Assembly: GCA_025966255.1 (NCBI GenBank)
Contig: JAOPVG010000176.1
Coordinates: 1 to 8,680, forward strand
Direction of reading: 5' to 3'
DNA length: 8,680 bases
DNA from: Jatrophihabitans sp.
GTDB taxonomy: Bacteria; Actinomycetota; Actinomycetes; Mycobacteriales; Jatrophihabitantaceae
The notes below the pieces were generated by a model. It did not search any database. It saw nothing but the letters and a program-made list of their open reading frames with translations, and was not told the DNA's origin. The translations under genes and the position numbers were made by a program. This document shows, in pieces, positions 1 through 6,527 of this stretch; positions within the stretch are counted from its first letter, which is position 1; every line of letters begins with the position of its first letter.

Positions 1-1
1 C

Positions 2-94
2 CGCCTCGATCCGGCCGACGCCGGCCGGGTCGTCACCGCCACGCTGCTCGCGGCCCTGTCCGGGCCCGGGTCGACCGTCCCGCCGTCCCCGTGA
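2..94 (+). CDS. C-terminal end of an unidentified protein (partial)
   Basis: Reading from base 2, an open frame runs in from the left edge and stops at TGA 92-94. It gives the last 30 residues of a protein. The tail contains DPADAGRVVTATLLAAL, an amphipathic alanine- and leucine-rich stretch, then a Gly/Ser/Pro-rich end. This could be the last helix of a helical protein such as a TetR-type regulator, but 30 residues are too few to assign a family. It ends 6 bases before the stop codon of the minus-strand gene that follows, so the two genes converge. Support is only frame openness and codon-like composition. Confidence 0.4.
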   Translation, partial: RLDPADAGRVVTATLLAALSGPGSTVPPSP

Positions 95-100
95 GTCCGG

Positions 101-592
101 TCAGCGAGCGGCCTGCGTGGTCGGCAGGACGCAGGCCGTGTCGAGCCCCAGCACCCGGTTGAGGCGACCGAAGGCGATCCAGGAGCCGAGGCACATCGTC
201 AGCTCGACGATCTCGGCCTGGGTGTACTGCGCCGTCATCCGCTGCCAGAAGGCGTCGTCGAGACTGTGGTGGTCCTCGGCGTAGCGCTCGGCGTACTCGG
301 CCGCCAAACGCGCCCGATCGCCCAGCACATCGGTGCTCGCCCAGTCCCGAACTGCGTCGTCGAAGCCGTCCTCGACCTTCTGACCGTCGCGTTCGGTGCG
401 CCACTCCTGGCAGAAGACGCAGCCGTTGATCTGGGCGATGCGCAGCCGAGCGGCCTCGAACTCACGCAACCCCAGCGAGGAGTGCGCATACACGGCCGCC
501 GAGAACTTGGCCGCCGCCGACCCGATCCGGGGCACCATCTCGCCCCATACGTAGCTGATCGGGTCCTTGCCCGCCGGCACGTCGACCAACAT
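101..592 (-). CDS. AhpD-like / carboxymuconolactone decarboxylase family protein
   Basis: The product is 163 residues when started at ATG 592. Residues 44-61 (REFEAARLRIAQINGCVFC) show the hallmark of the AhpD/CMD fold: a helix with a conserved Glu, then Asn-Gly-Cys-x-x-Cys (C58, C61). In AhpD-type proteins this CxxC is a redox pair used in peroxide reduction; other family members are decarboxylases or of unknown role. The second half (about 93-150) is the helical remainder of the fold. Two further ATG codons lie upstream in frame (637 and 694), but only 592 has a good ribosome site (AAAGGGA, 7-base spacing). AhpD carries a His four residues after the second Cys; here that position is Arg65, so the proton-relay chemistry may differ. 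The gene is divergent from the gltD-like gene across about 200 bases. The family call is firm; substrate and partner are unknown. Confidence 0.8.
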   Translation of the reverse strand: MLVDVPAGKDPISYVWGEMVPRIGSAAAKFSAAVYAHSSLGLREFEAARLRIAQINGCVFCQEWRTERDGQKVEDGFDDAVRDWASTDVLGDRARLAAEYAERYAEDHHSLDDAFWQRMTAQYTQAEIVELTMCLGSWIAFGRLNRVLGLDTACVLPTTQAAR

Positions 593-599
593 CGCGCGG

Positions 600-606
600 T
601 CCCTTT
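600..606 (-). promoter_or_regulatory. Ribosome binding site fixing the start of the AhpD-like gene
   Basis: On the minus strand AAAGGGA lies 7 bases before ATG 592. The alternative ATG codons at 637 and 694 lack a comparable purine-rich site, so this element decides the start. Confidence 0.6.
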
Positions 607-792
607 CCAGAGAGCGATCCGAATCACGAGCCCCCATGACATCGGACGCCGGACGTCCTGTCCATCCGGATCGGGCGGCCTCGGTCGCAACCACGCCCGG
701 CCCCCGTCTAAACTTCTCCTGCGGTCGGCAGTGCGGCAGAGCGCGAATCTACGCATCTACCCAACTACACGTGGCGATCGGAGCAACACCTC

Positions 793-2239
<1,447 letters not shown>

Positions 2240-2244
<5 letters not shown>

Positions 2245-2263
2245 CCCCGCTGCTGACCCCGCC
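2240..2263 (+). repeat. 12-base tandem duplication over the gltD stop codon
   Basis: GCTGACCCCGCT (2240-2251) is followed directly by GCTGACCCCGCC (2252-2263). The unit contains the stop TGA (2242-2244), and the copy puts a second in-frame TGA at 2254-2256. It fills most of the 26 bases between the two converging genes. No hairpin terminator is visible there. Confidence 0.7.
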
Positions 2264-2270
2264 GAGACGG

Positions 2271-3233
2271 TCAGTGTCCGATCCGAAGACGACGCCCGGC
2301 CAGATCCTCGAGGTGGGCGATCCCCAGCAGCTCGCCATCGACAGCGCCGAACCGCTCGAGCGCGCTGCGGTACAGCTCGGCGACCCTCGACGCGAGCGGC
2401 GTCGGCACCACGGTCTCCGCTGCGAAGCGAAGCACCGAGTCGAGCTCCTCGACGCACCGACCCAGGCCGAAGGTGCGCAGATAGTCGCCGTCGTACAGCG
2501 CGGGCAGGTACTGCGTGATGAACTCGCTCGAGGCCGGACTCATCGCGAGCACGCGGTGCATCTGGTCCAAGGCGATACCGCCTTCGGTAGCCAGCAGCAG
2601 CGCCTCACCCACCGCGACCGCCTGGCCGAACCACACTTGGTTGACGAGCAACTTGCTCAGATAGCCCGCTCCGGACGGCCCCATGCGGTGGATGCGGTCC
2701 GGCGCCGCAATGGATTCGAGCAGGCCCCGCTGCTGATCCAGGACCGCGGCCGGGCCGCCCACGTACAGGGTCAGGGTCGCGTCGTGCGCGGCCGGCACTC
2801 CGCCGCCGAGCGGGGCATCGAGATAGGCCACCGACCGCGCCGCGGCCGCCGCGGCGAGCTCGGCGCCGAGGTCCGGCGCCGCGCTGGTGAGATCGATCCA
2901 CGTCTGAGTGGACGTCAGCCGGGCCAGCAGACCGGCGTCGTCCGCGTTGCCTGAGCCGAGCATCAGCGCGTGCAGTTCCGGACTACCGGGCAGGACCGTG
3001 ATCACCACAGCCGCGTCCTTCACCGCTTCGGCCGCGGCGCCAGTCCAGGTGGCACCGTGCTGTTCCACCGCGGCCCGTCGCTCGGGCCTGGTGTCGTGCG
3101 CGCGGACCTCGTGCCCGGCTCGGACGAGATTCGCGCAGACGGGCAACCCGATCCGGCCGACGCCGAGAACCGCCACCTGGGACGACGAAGCCCGGACGGC
3201 CGACCGTCCGGGCTTCGCGTTGATGTCGGTCAT
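2271..3233 (-). CDS. NAD(P)-dependent beta-hydroxyacid dehydrogenase-like oxidoreductase (6PGDH/HIBADH superfamily)
   Basis: The frame encodes 320 residues, near the usual 290-300 for 3-hydroxyisobutyrate dehydrogenase-like enzymes plus an N-terminal extension. The Rossmann loop is VLGVGRIG (22-29). The substrate loop is DAPLGGGVPAA (139-149), where most relatives have DAPVSGG. The catalytic segment GPSGAGYLSKLLVNQ (185-199) carries the expected Lys194 and Asn198. The family's later KDLxLA motif is replaced by RCVEEL near 259-264, so the substrate cannot be predicted. ATG 3233 overlaps the csbD stop by 4 bases (ATGA), which would suggest translational coupling. However, a 14-bp hairpin lies at codons 6-16 of this frame, and the first 19 residues precede the first beta strand. 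GTG 3176 (V20) would give a protein beginning directly at that strand, but it has no clear ribosome site. Enzyme class is firm; start and substrate are uncertain. Confidence 0.82.
   Translation of the reverse strand: MTDINAKPGRSAVRASSSQVAVLGVGRIGLPVCANLVRAGHEVRAHDTRPERRAAVEQHGATWTGAAAEAVKDAAVVITVLPGSPELHALMLGSGNADDAGLLARLTSTQTWIDLTSAAPDLGAELAAAAAARSVAYLDAPLGGGVPAAHDATLTLYVGGPAAVLDQQRGLLESIAAPDRIHRMGPSGAGYLSKLLVNQVWFGQAVAVGEALLLATEGGIALDQMHRVLAMSPASSEFITQYLPALYDGDYLRTFGLGRCVEELDSVLRFAAETVVPTPLASRVAELYRSALERFGAVDGELLGIAHLEDLAGRRLRIGH
3186..3217 (-). terminator. Perfect 14-bp hairpin, probable csbD transcription terminator
   Basis: CGAAGCCCGGACGG (3186-3199) and its exact reverse complement (3204-3217) flank the loop CCGA (3200-3203). 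It begins 12 bases beyond the csbD stop. The AAGCCC/GGGCTT flanks around a GC core are typical of intrinsic terminators in GC-rich bacteria, although no U-tract follows. It lies inside the annotated 5' end of the dehydrogenase frame. Confidence 0.65.
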
Positions 3234-3433
3234 TCCTCGAGCGCGTCCTGTTCCTGCTGGAGGGCGTCGGCCTTCTCCTCGTGCGCCTTCGCCTTGGCGC
3301 GGTCCTTGCTCTCGCGCGTCTGCTCGTCGCCCTTGGTCTCCTGGGCCTCACCCTCGGCCTGCAGCTGATCATCGTTGATGACGTCGCCGGCCTTCTCCTT
3401 GATGGTGCCCTTGATGCTCTCGCCGCTGCCCAT
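3230..3433 (-). CDS. CsbD family stress-response protein
   Basis: The 67-residue, highly charged product begins MGSGESIKGTIKEKAGDVIN, followed by DDQLQAEGEAQETKG (21-35). This is the CsbD signature: KGxxKEKxG, then a D-x-L-x-x-x-G-x-x-x-x-x-KG core. Members are small, probably helical or disordered soluble proteins induced by general stress in many bacteria; their molecular function is not established. The C-terminal half is a Lys/Glu/Ala-rich probable helix or coiled coil. ATG 3431-3433 overlaps the stop of the upstream gene (TGATG), so translation is probably coupled to it, and no strong ribosome site of its own is evident. Its stop overlaps the dehydrogenase ATG. Confidence 0.88.
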   Translation of the reverse strand: MGSGESIKGTIKEKAGDVINDDQLQAEGEAQETKGDEQTRESKDRAKAKAHEEKADALQQEQDALEE

Positions 3434-3690
3434 CAGCTGCTCACCGCTTCCTTGGTGTTCTGTGCGCTCGTCTGCGCCCGGCCGGCTGCCGCCGCCTTGG
3501 TCTTGTGAGCGTCGGCGTCCAGCTGCGCCTTGACCGCCTTGATCCGCTCGGTGCCCTTGTCCTGCTGCACCTGACCGGCCTTCCGGAGCCGGTCCTGGTT
3601 GGTCAGGGAGCCGAGGATCTCCTTGCCCAGCCCGATTGTCTTGTCAGCGAGGCCGAGCAGGTTCGTCGGATCGATACGCGGAATCTGCAT
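3433..3690 (-). CDS. Small CsbD-like protein, upstream partner of CsbD
   Basis: The product is 85 residues from ATG 3690, chosen because AAGGAGA (3696-3702) lies 5 bases upstream; an in-frame ATG at 3783 lacks this. The N-terminus MQIPRIDPTNLLGLADKTIG is hydrophobic and followed by LGKEILGSLTNQDRLRKAG. Residues 31-46 (NQDRLRKAGQVQQDKG) align without gaps with NDDQLQAEGEAQETKG of the neighbouring CsbD protein, sharing the D-x-L, G, Q and KG positions. It therefore looks like a diverged CsbD relative with an added N-terminal segment. The C-terminus is an Ala/Lys/Gln-rich, charged probable helix. Its stop overlaps the csbD start by one base, indicating a two-gene translation unit. The function is unknown; a stress role is inferred from the company it keeps. 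Confidence 0.78.
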   Translation of the reverse strand: MQIPRIDPTNLLGLADKTIGLGKEILGSLTNQDRLRKAGQVQQDKGTERIKAVKAQLDADAHKTKAAAAGRAQTSAQNTKEAVSS

Positions 3691-3695
3691 AGATC

Positions 3696-3702
3696 TCTCC
3701 TT
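3696..3702 (-). promoter_or_regulatory. Strong ribosome binding site of the CsbD-like operon
   Basis: Minus-strand AAGGAGA lies 5 bases before ATG 3690. It sets the start of the 85-residue protein and drives entry into the coupled csbD pair. Confidence 0.75.
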
Positions 3703-3738
3703 GCCTTCTGGCGTGCCGGGTATGAGTTCAGCTCCGGA

Positions 3739-3780
3739 CGGGTACGCGGCCACCGTGGGCCGGTAGTAGTTGCGTACCCG
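3739..3780 (-). promoter_or_regulatory. Inverted repeat CGGGTACGC / GCGTACCCG upstream of the CsbD-like operon
   Basis: CGGGTACGC (3739-3747) and its exact complement (3772-3780) are separated by 24 bases, beginning about 50 bases before ATG 3690. On the minus strand the right arm reads GGGTAC (3779-3774), which resembles the -10 element of actinobacterial SigB-type general-stress sigma factors. I cannot find a matching -35 at the right distance. It may be a stress promoter, an operator or chance. Confidence 0.3.
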
Positions 3781-3880
3781 CATGCGCCGGAAGGATCACA
3801 GGTGTGAGCCGGTACACGTCGACACCCGCTCGACTCACTCGCGGACGTTGCTCGCTCTTTTGAACCCAAGGACGACGCGA

Positions 3881-4255
3881 CTACACGGCCCACGGCGGCG
3901 TGAACGGCGGCAGGTCCCCCACGACCGCCTGCCCATCCGTCGGGAAGCAGCACAGCGCCGTCAGCTCGGCCTCGCCCACAGCCTCGAGCCCGAACGCAGT
4001 CTGGGCGGGAACGATCAGCACCGAACCGACTTCCAGTGGGTGATCGACGCCCGCGATGCTGGCCCGTCCGCGGCCACTGAGGACGACGAACACCTCTTGG
4101 CGGGTGAGCTGGTGCGTCGTCGCCGGATGACCGGGCGACAAGCGGACCTCCCACACCGACGTGTCGACGCTTCCAGTCGTCGGCGTGGCCAGCGAGGAGA
4201 AGAACGCCCCGGGTAGTTGATGGGTCGGCGCGGCGGGCCGGGTAAGTACGGGCAT
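3881..4255 (-). CDS. Small cupin-domain protein
   Basis: The 124-residue product is a single cupin barrel. Cupin motif 1 is recognisable at GHPATTHQLTRQEVFVVLSGRG (about residues 40-61), and motif 2 at GSVLIVPAQTAF (about 76-87). In classical cupins motif 1 gives HxH and Glu and motif 2 gives a His to hold a metal. Here the first His and the Glu remain, but the second His is Leu and the motif-2 His is Phe, so the metal site looks degraded. It may be a ligand-binding or metal-free cupin. ATG 4255 was chosen for GGAGGA seven bases upstream; the open frame extends further but crosses the operator region and the marR coding sequence. It diverges from the MarR gene across 78 bases of shared operators and is probably repressed by that MarR. 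Its substrate is unknown. Confidence 0.8.
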   Translation of the reverse strand: MPVLTRPAAPTHQLPGAFFSSLATPTTGSVDTSVWEVRLSPGHPATTHQLTRQEVFVVLSGRGRASIAGVDHPLEVGSVLIVPAQTAFGLEAVGEAELTALCCFPTDGQAVVGDLPPFTPPWAV

Positions 4256-4262
4256 CTTTACG

Positions 4263-4268
4263 TCCTCC
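4263..4268 (-). promoter_or_regulatory. Ribosome binding site fixing the cupin start
   Basis: Minus-strand GGAGGA lies 7 bases before ATG 4255. This rules out the much longer upstream extension of the same frame. Confidence 0.75.
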
Positions 4269-4274
4269 GTAATA

Positions 4275-4317
4275 TAGTCAGTTAGAGCTGACGAACTAGT
4301 CAACCATAGCTGACGAA
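4275..4317. promoter_or_regulatory. Tandem MarR operator: two dyads, 22-base period
   Basis: TAGTCA-N5-AGCTGACGAA occurs at 4275-4295 and again at 4297-4317, exactly 22 bases (about two helix turns) apart. Each copy is also a dyad: GTCAG-N6-CTGAC in the first and the near match GTCAAC-N4-GCTGAC in the second. The sites fill most of the gap between the divergent cupin and marR genes. On the minus strand, TTGACT (4303-4298) and TATATT (4276-4271) are promoter-like but 21 bases apart. MarR proteins usually bind such dyads in the shared promoter region and repress both directions until a ligand binds. Confidence 0.7.
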
Positions 4318-4333
4318 GTGGCGGCAATATCCG

Positions 4334-4825
4334 ATGACGGCCGACGACGGAGCCGACCTGGGCATCCTGCTGACGCTCGCGCTGCGCGCCTTCGTCGACC
4401 AACTCCATGCCGAGCTGCGCACCCGCGGGTTTTCCGACGTGCGCCCGGCGTTCGGGGTTGTGTTCCGCGCCCTGCAGGGCGAGCCGTTGACGCTGACGGC
4501 ACTGGCGGCGCGGCTGGGCGTGACGAAGCAGTCCGCCGCCAAGGTCGTGGACGAGATGGAGGGCAAGAGGTTGCTCCGGCGCCGGAGCTCGCGGACCGAC
4601 GGCCGGGCCAAGCTCATCGAACTCACCCCGCGCGGGCGTCGCGCAATGGCCACGGCCATCGAGATCGGGGCGAACATCAACCAGCGGTTGCGCGACGCCG
4701 CCGGGCCGCGGGCCACGGTCACGATGCATCAGTCACTGGCGACGTTCATCGACCTGGCCGGACTCGGCGAAGACCTCGCGCGGCGCAGCAGCCCCGCCGT
4801 CTGGGACGGGCCGGACGGCAGCTAG
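4334..4825 (+). CDS. MarR family winged-helix transcriptional regulator
   Basis: The protein is 163 residues, usual for MarR. The winged helix-turn-helix spans about 53-100: helices LTALAARLGVTKQSAAKVVD (54-73, ending in the recognition helix), then EMEGKRLLRRRSSRTDGRAK with the wing, whose conserved D-G-R is 89-91, and LIELTPRGR. Flanking helices (8-30 and 103-145) would form the dimer interface and ligand pocket. MarR proteins are dimeric repressors that release DNA on binding small aromatic ligands or on cysteine oxidation. This one has no cysteine, so a ligand is more likely than thiol oxidation. It starts at ATG 4334, with only a weak purine stretch (GAAGTGG) upstream. It is divergent from the cupin gene, with a tandem dyad operator between them, so autoregulation and control of the cupin are likely. 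Confidence 0.9.
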   Translation: MTADDGADLGILLTLALRAFVDQLHAELRTRGFSDVRPAFGVVFRALQGEPLTLTALAARLGVTKQSAAKVVDEMEGKRLLRRRSSRTDGRAKLIELTPRGRRAMATAIEIGANINQRLRDAAGPRATVTMHQSLATFIDLAGLGEDLARRSSPAVWDGPDGS

Positions 4826-4990
4826 CCCCGGAACCGAGTGCGGCGACCAGGCCGGCTTTGCGATGAGCTCGTCGGCGCGGCGGACAGCTGCTGCCGAGCA
4901 AGAGCGTGTGCGTTCGCGGCGACGTCTTCCGTCCCGGCTATCCCGTCCCTCGCCACCGGATGTGAACCCCAGAGGAACGTCGTCATGGCG

Positions 4991-4996
4991 TAGTCT
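4991..4996 (+). promoter_or_regulatory. Possible -10 element of the MocR gene
   Basis: TAGTCT fits TAnnnT and lies 26 bases before GTG 5023, which would leave a short leader containing the ribosome site. No convincing -35 was found. The rest of the 197-base gap 4826-5022 shows no gene or clear terminator. Confidence 0.25.
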
Positions 4997-5022
4997 CGCG
5001 CACTCGCGATCTAGGAGCGGGC

Positions 5023-6417
5023 GTGGCTGTCGAGTGGACCGGGGTGGGGCCGGACTTGCTGCTGAGTCTCGACCGCAGCGACCCTCAGCCGCTCGGCCGG
5101 CAACTGCAGATCCAGCTACGCGACGCGATCCGGTCCGGACGACTCGATCGCGGTGAGCGGCTGCCGGCCTCCCGGGTGCTCGCCGCAGAACTCGGCGTCT
5201 CGCGCGGGCTCGTCGTCGACTGCTACGCCCAGCTGGAGTCCGAGGGCTACCTGCGCTCGGTGCGCGGCGCCGGCACCCAGGTCGCGGCCGGCGCGGGGGC
5301 ACCGGCGCCGGCCGACGCGCCGACGCCGCACGGCCCGCGCCTGGACGTCGACTTCGAGTACGGCCTGCCCGAGCTGAGCAGCTTCCCGGTGCGCGACTGG
5401 CTATGGGCCATGGGCGTAGCAGCGCGCAGCGCGACAACCCTGGACCTCGGTGACGAACCCGGCCTCGGCGCCGACGGGCTGCGCGAGGTACTGGCCGCCT
5501 ACCTGCGTCGCGTGCGCGGTTCGGCGGCGCGGCCGGAGGGCATCGTCGTGTGCGCGGGCTTCCGGTACGGGCTGAACCTGGTGCTGCGCGCGCTGGCCGT
5601 GGAGGGCGCCACCACTGTCGCGCTCGAAGACCCCGGACCAGCGGACCACGACGAGATCGTGCGCCGCGCCGGCCACACTGCGGTGTTCGTGCGGGTGGAC
5701 GAGGACGGGATCGACGTGGCCGCGCTCGCCCGCACGCCGGCCCGGGTGGCGGTCGTGACGCCCGCCCACCAGGCCCCCACCGGAGTGTTGCTCGCGCCGG
5801 AGCGCAGGCAAGCGCTGGTGCAGTGGGCCGAGCAGGTCGACGGCTTGATCATCGAGGACGACTACGACGCAGAGTTCCGCTACGACCGGGCGCCGGTCGG
5901 CTCGTTGCACGGGCTCGCACCGGATCGCGTGATCGCGATCAGCTCGGTGAGCAAGACGCTTGCGCCCACCGTCCGATTGGGGTGGATCGTGTGTCCGCCG
6001 CACCTGCGCGCGGCTGTCGGTGTCGAGAAGCACCTGCTCGGCCGCGGTGCTCCTGGGCTCGATCAGCTCGCGCTCGCAGCCTTGATCGAGTCCGGCCGGT
6101 ACGACCGGCACCTGCGGCACATGCGCGCGGTGTACCGACGGCGCCGGAGCGTGCTCGTCGATGCGTTGGCCCGGCACGCACCGCACGTCGAGGTAAGCGG
6201 ATTGGCGGCCGGCTGCCACGCGGTGCTGCGGCTGCGGCCCGGCTCGGACGAACCCGCCGTCGTCGCCGCGTGCGCGGCTCGCTCCGTCGGCGTCTACGGC
6301 ATGAGCCGCTACCGCAGTGAACACCGCGCCGAGCCGCCCGAGCTGCTGGTCGGTTTCGGGAACGTCAGCGAGACCGCGATCGCCGATGGGATCGCCCGCA
6401 TCGCGTCCCTGCTCTGA
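5023..6417 (+). CDS. MocR/PdxR-type regulator: GntR DNA-binding domain fused to a PLP aminotransferase-like domain
   Basis: At 464 residues the product has the two-domain MocR layout. Residues about 22-88 are a GntR-type winged helix: PLGRQLQIQLRDAIRSGRL, LPASRVLAAELGVSRGLVVD and LESEGYLRSVRGAGTQV. An Ala/Pro linker (about 89-104) follows. Residues 105-464 resemble a fold-type I aminotransferase. ALEDPGPADHDE (200-211), VVTPAHQAPTG (244-254) and LIIEDDYDAEFRYD (275-288) line the cofactor site. K311 in SSVSKTLAPTVRLGW is the expected Schiff-base lysine for pyridoxal phosphate. MocR proteins sense PLP or an amino compound reacting with it and activate or repress a neighbouring gene. GTG 5023 has AGGAG (5013-5017) five bases upstream. 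The likely target is the co-oriented acetyltransferase gene 110 bases downstream or the regulator itself. The effector cannot be inferred. Confidence 0.92.
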   Translation: MAVEWTGVGPDLLLSLDRSDPQPLGRQLQIQLRDAIRSGRLDRGERLPASRVLAAELGVSRGLVVDCYAQLESEGYLRSVRGAGTQVAAGAGAPAPADAPTPHGPRLDVDFEYGLPELSSFPVRDWLWAMGVAARSATTLDLGDEPGLGADGLREVLAAYLRRVRGSAARPEGIVVCAGFRYGLNLVLRALAVEGATTVALEDPGPADHDEIVRRAGHTAVFVRVDEDGIDVAALARTPARVAVVTPAHQAPTGVLLAPERRQALVQWAEQVDGLIIEDDYDAEFRYDRAPVGSLHGLAPDRVIAISSVSKTLAPTVRLGWIVCPPHLRAAVGVEKHLLGRGAPGLDQLALAALIESGRYDRHLRHMRAVYRRRRSVLVDALARHAPHVEVSGLAAGCHAVLRLRPGSDEPAVVAACAARSVGVYGMSRYRSEHRAEPPELLVGFGNVSETAIADGIARIASLL

Positions 6418-6423
6418 CGACTT

Positions 6424-6467
6424 TGGTCCACTCGGATGCAACTGGATTGGATCTGTCGACCGGACCA
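6424..6467. promoter_or_regulatory. Candidate regulator site between the MocR and acetyltransferase genes (TGGTCC / GGACCA)
   Basis: TGGTCC (6424-6429) and GGACCA (6462-6467) are inverted copies 32 bases apart. Between them GGAT occurs three times (6435, 6444 and 6449). The position, just after the MocR stop and 60 bases before the acetyltransferase start, suits a MocR operator, but the half-sites are short. Confidence 0.25.
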
Positions 6468-6493
6468 CGCATGCGGCAGGTTCATGGGTGTCA

Positions 6494-6509
6494 GACCGCA
6501 GCGGCGGTC
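6494..6509 (+). promoter_or_regulatory. Short hairpin in the acetyltransferase leader
   Basis: GACCGC (6494-6499) and GCGGTC (6504-6509) are perfect complements with the loop AGCG, ending 6 bases before the ribosome site. It could be a small leader structure or a dyad operator; a 6-bp stem is weak evidence. Confidence 0.3.
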
Positions 6510-6515
6510 CTGTCC

Positions 6516-6523
6516 GAGGAGGA
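6516..6523 (+). promoter_or_regulatory. Ribosome binding site fixing the acetyltransferase start
   Basis: GAGGAGGA lies four bases before ATG 6528. It selects this ATG over the upstream in-frame TTG at 6423 and ATG at 6471. Confidence 0.75.
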
Positions 6524-6527
6524 CGAC

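Noticed and set aside
3718..3723. GGGTAT on the plus strand as a stress promoter -10
   Set aside because: It points away from the stress genes, and no plus-strand gene starts within 600 bases.
4256..4729. N-terminal extension of the cupin frame to 282 residues
   Set aside because: The extension is antisense to marR and crosses the operator. ATG 4255 has a strong ribosome site and starts just before the cupin fold.
4863..5156. 97-residue plus-strand frame before the MocR gene
   Set aside because: It runs into the MocR coding sequence out of frame, and its composition (Arg/Ser/Pro) is that of non-coding GC-rich DNA.
4733..5437. Minus-strand open frame of 234 residues across the MarR-MocR gap
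   Set aside because: Extremely Arg/Ala/Ser-rich translation overlapping two real genes. No ribosome site was considered convincing.
5401..6468. 355-residue minus-strand open frame opposite the MocR gene
   Set aside because: It is antisense to a well-supported two-domain regulator and has low-complexity composition with no family signature.
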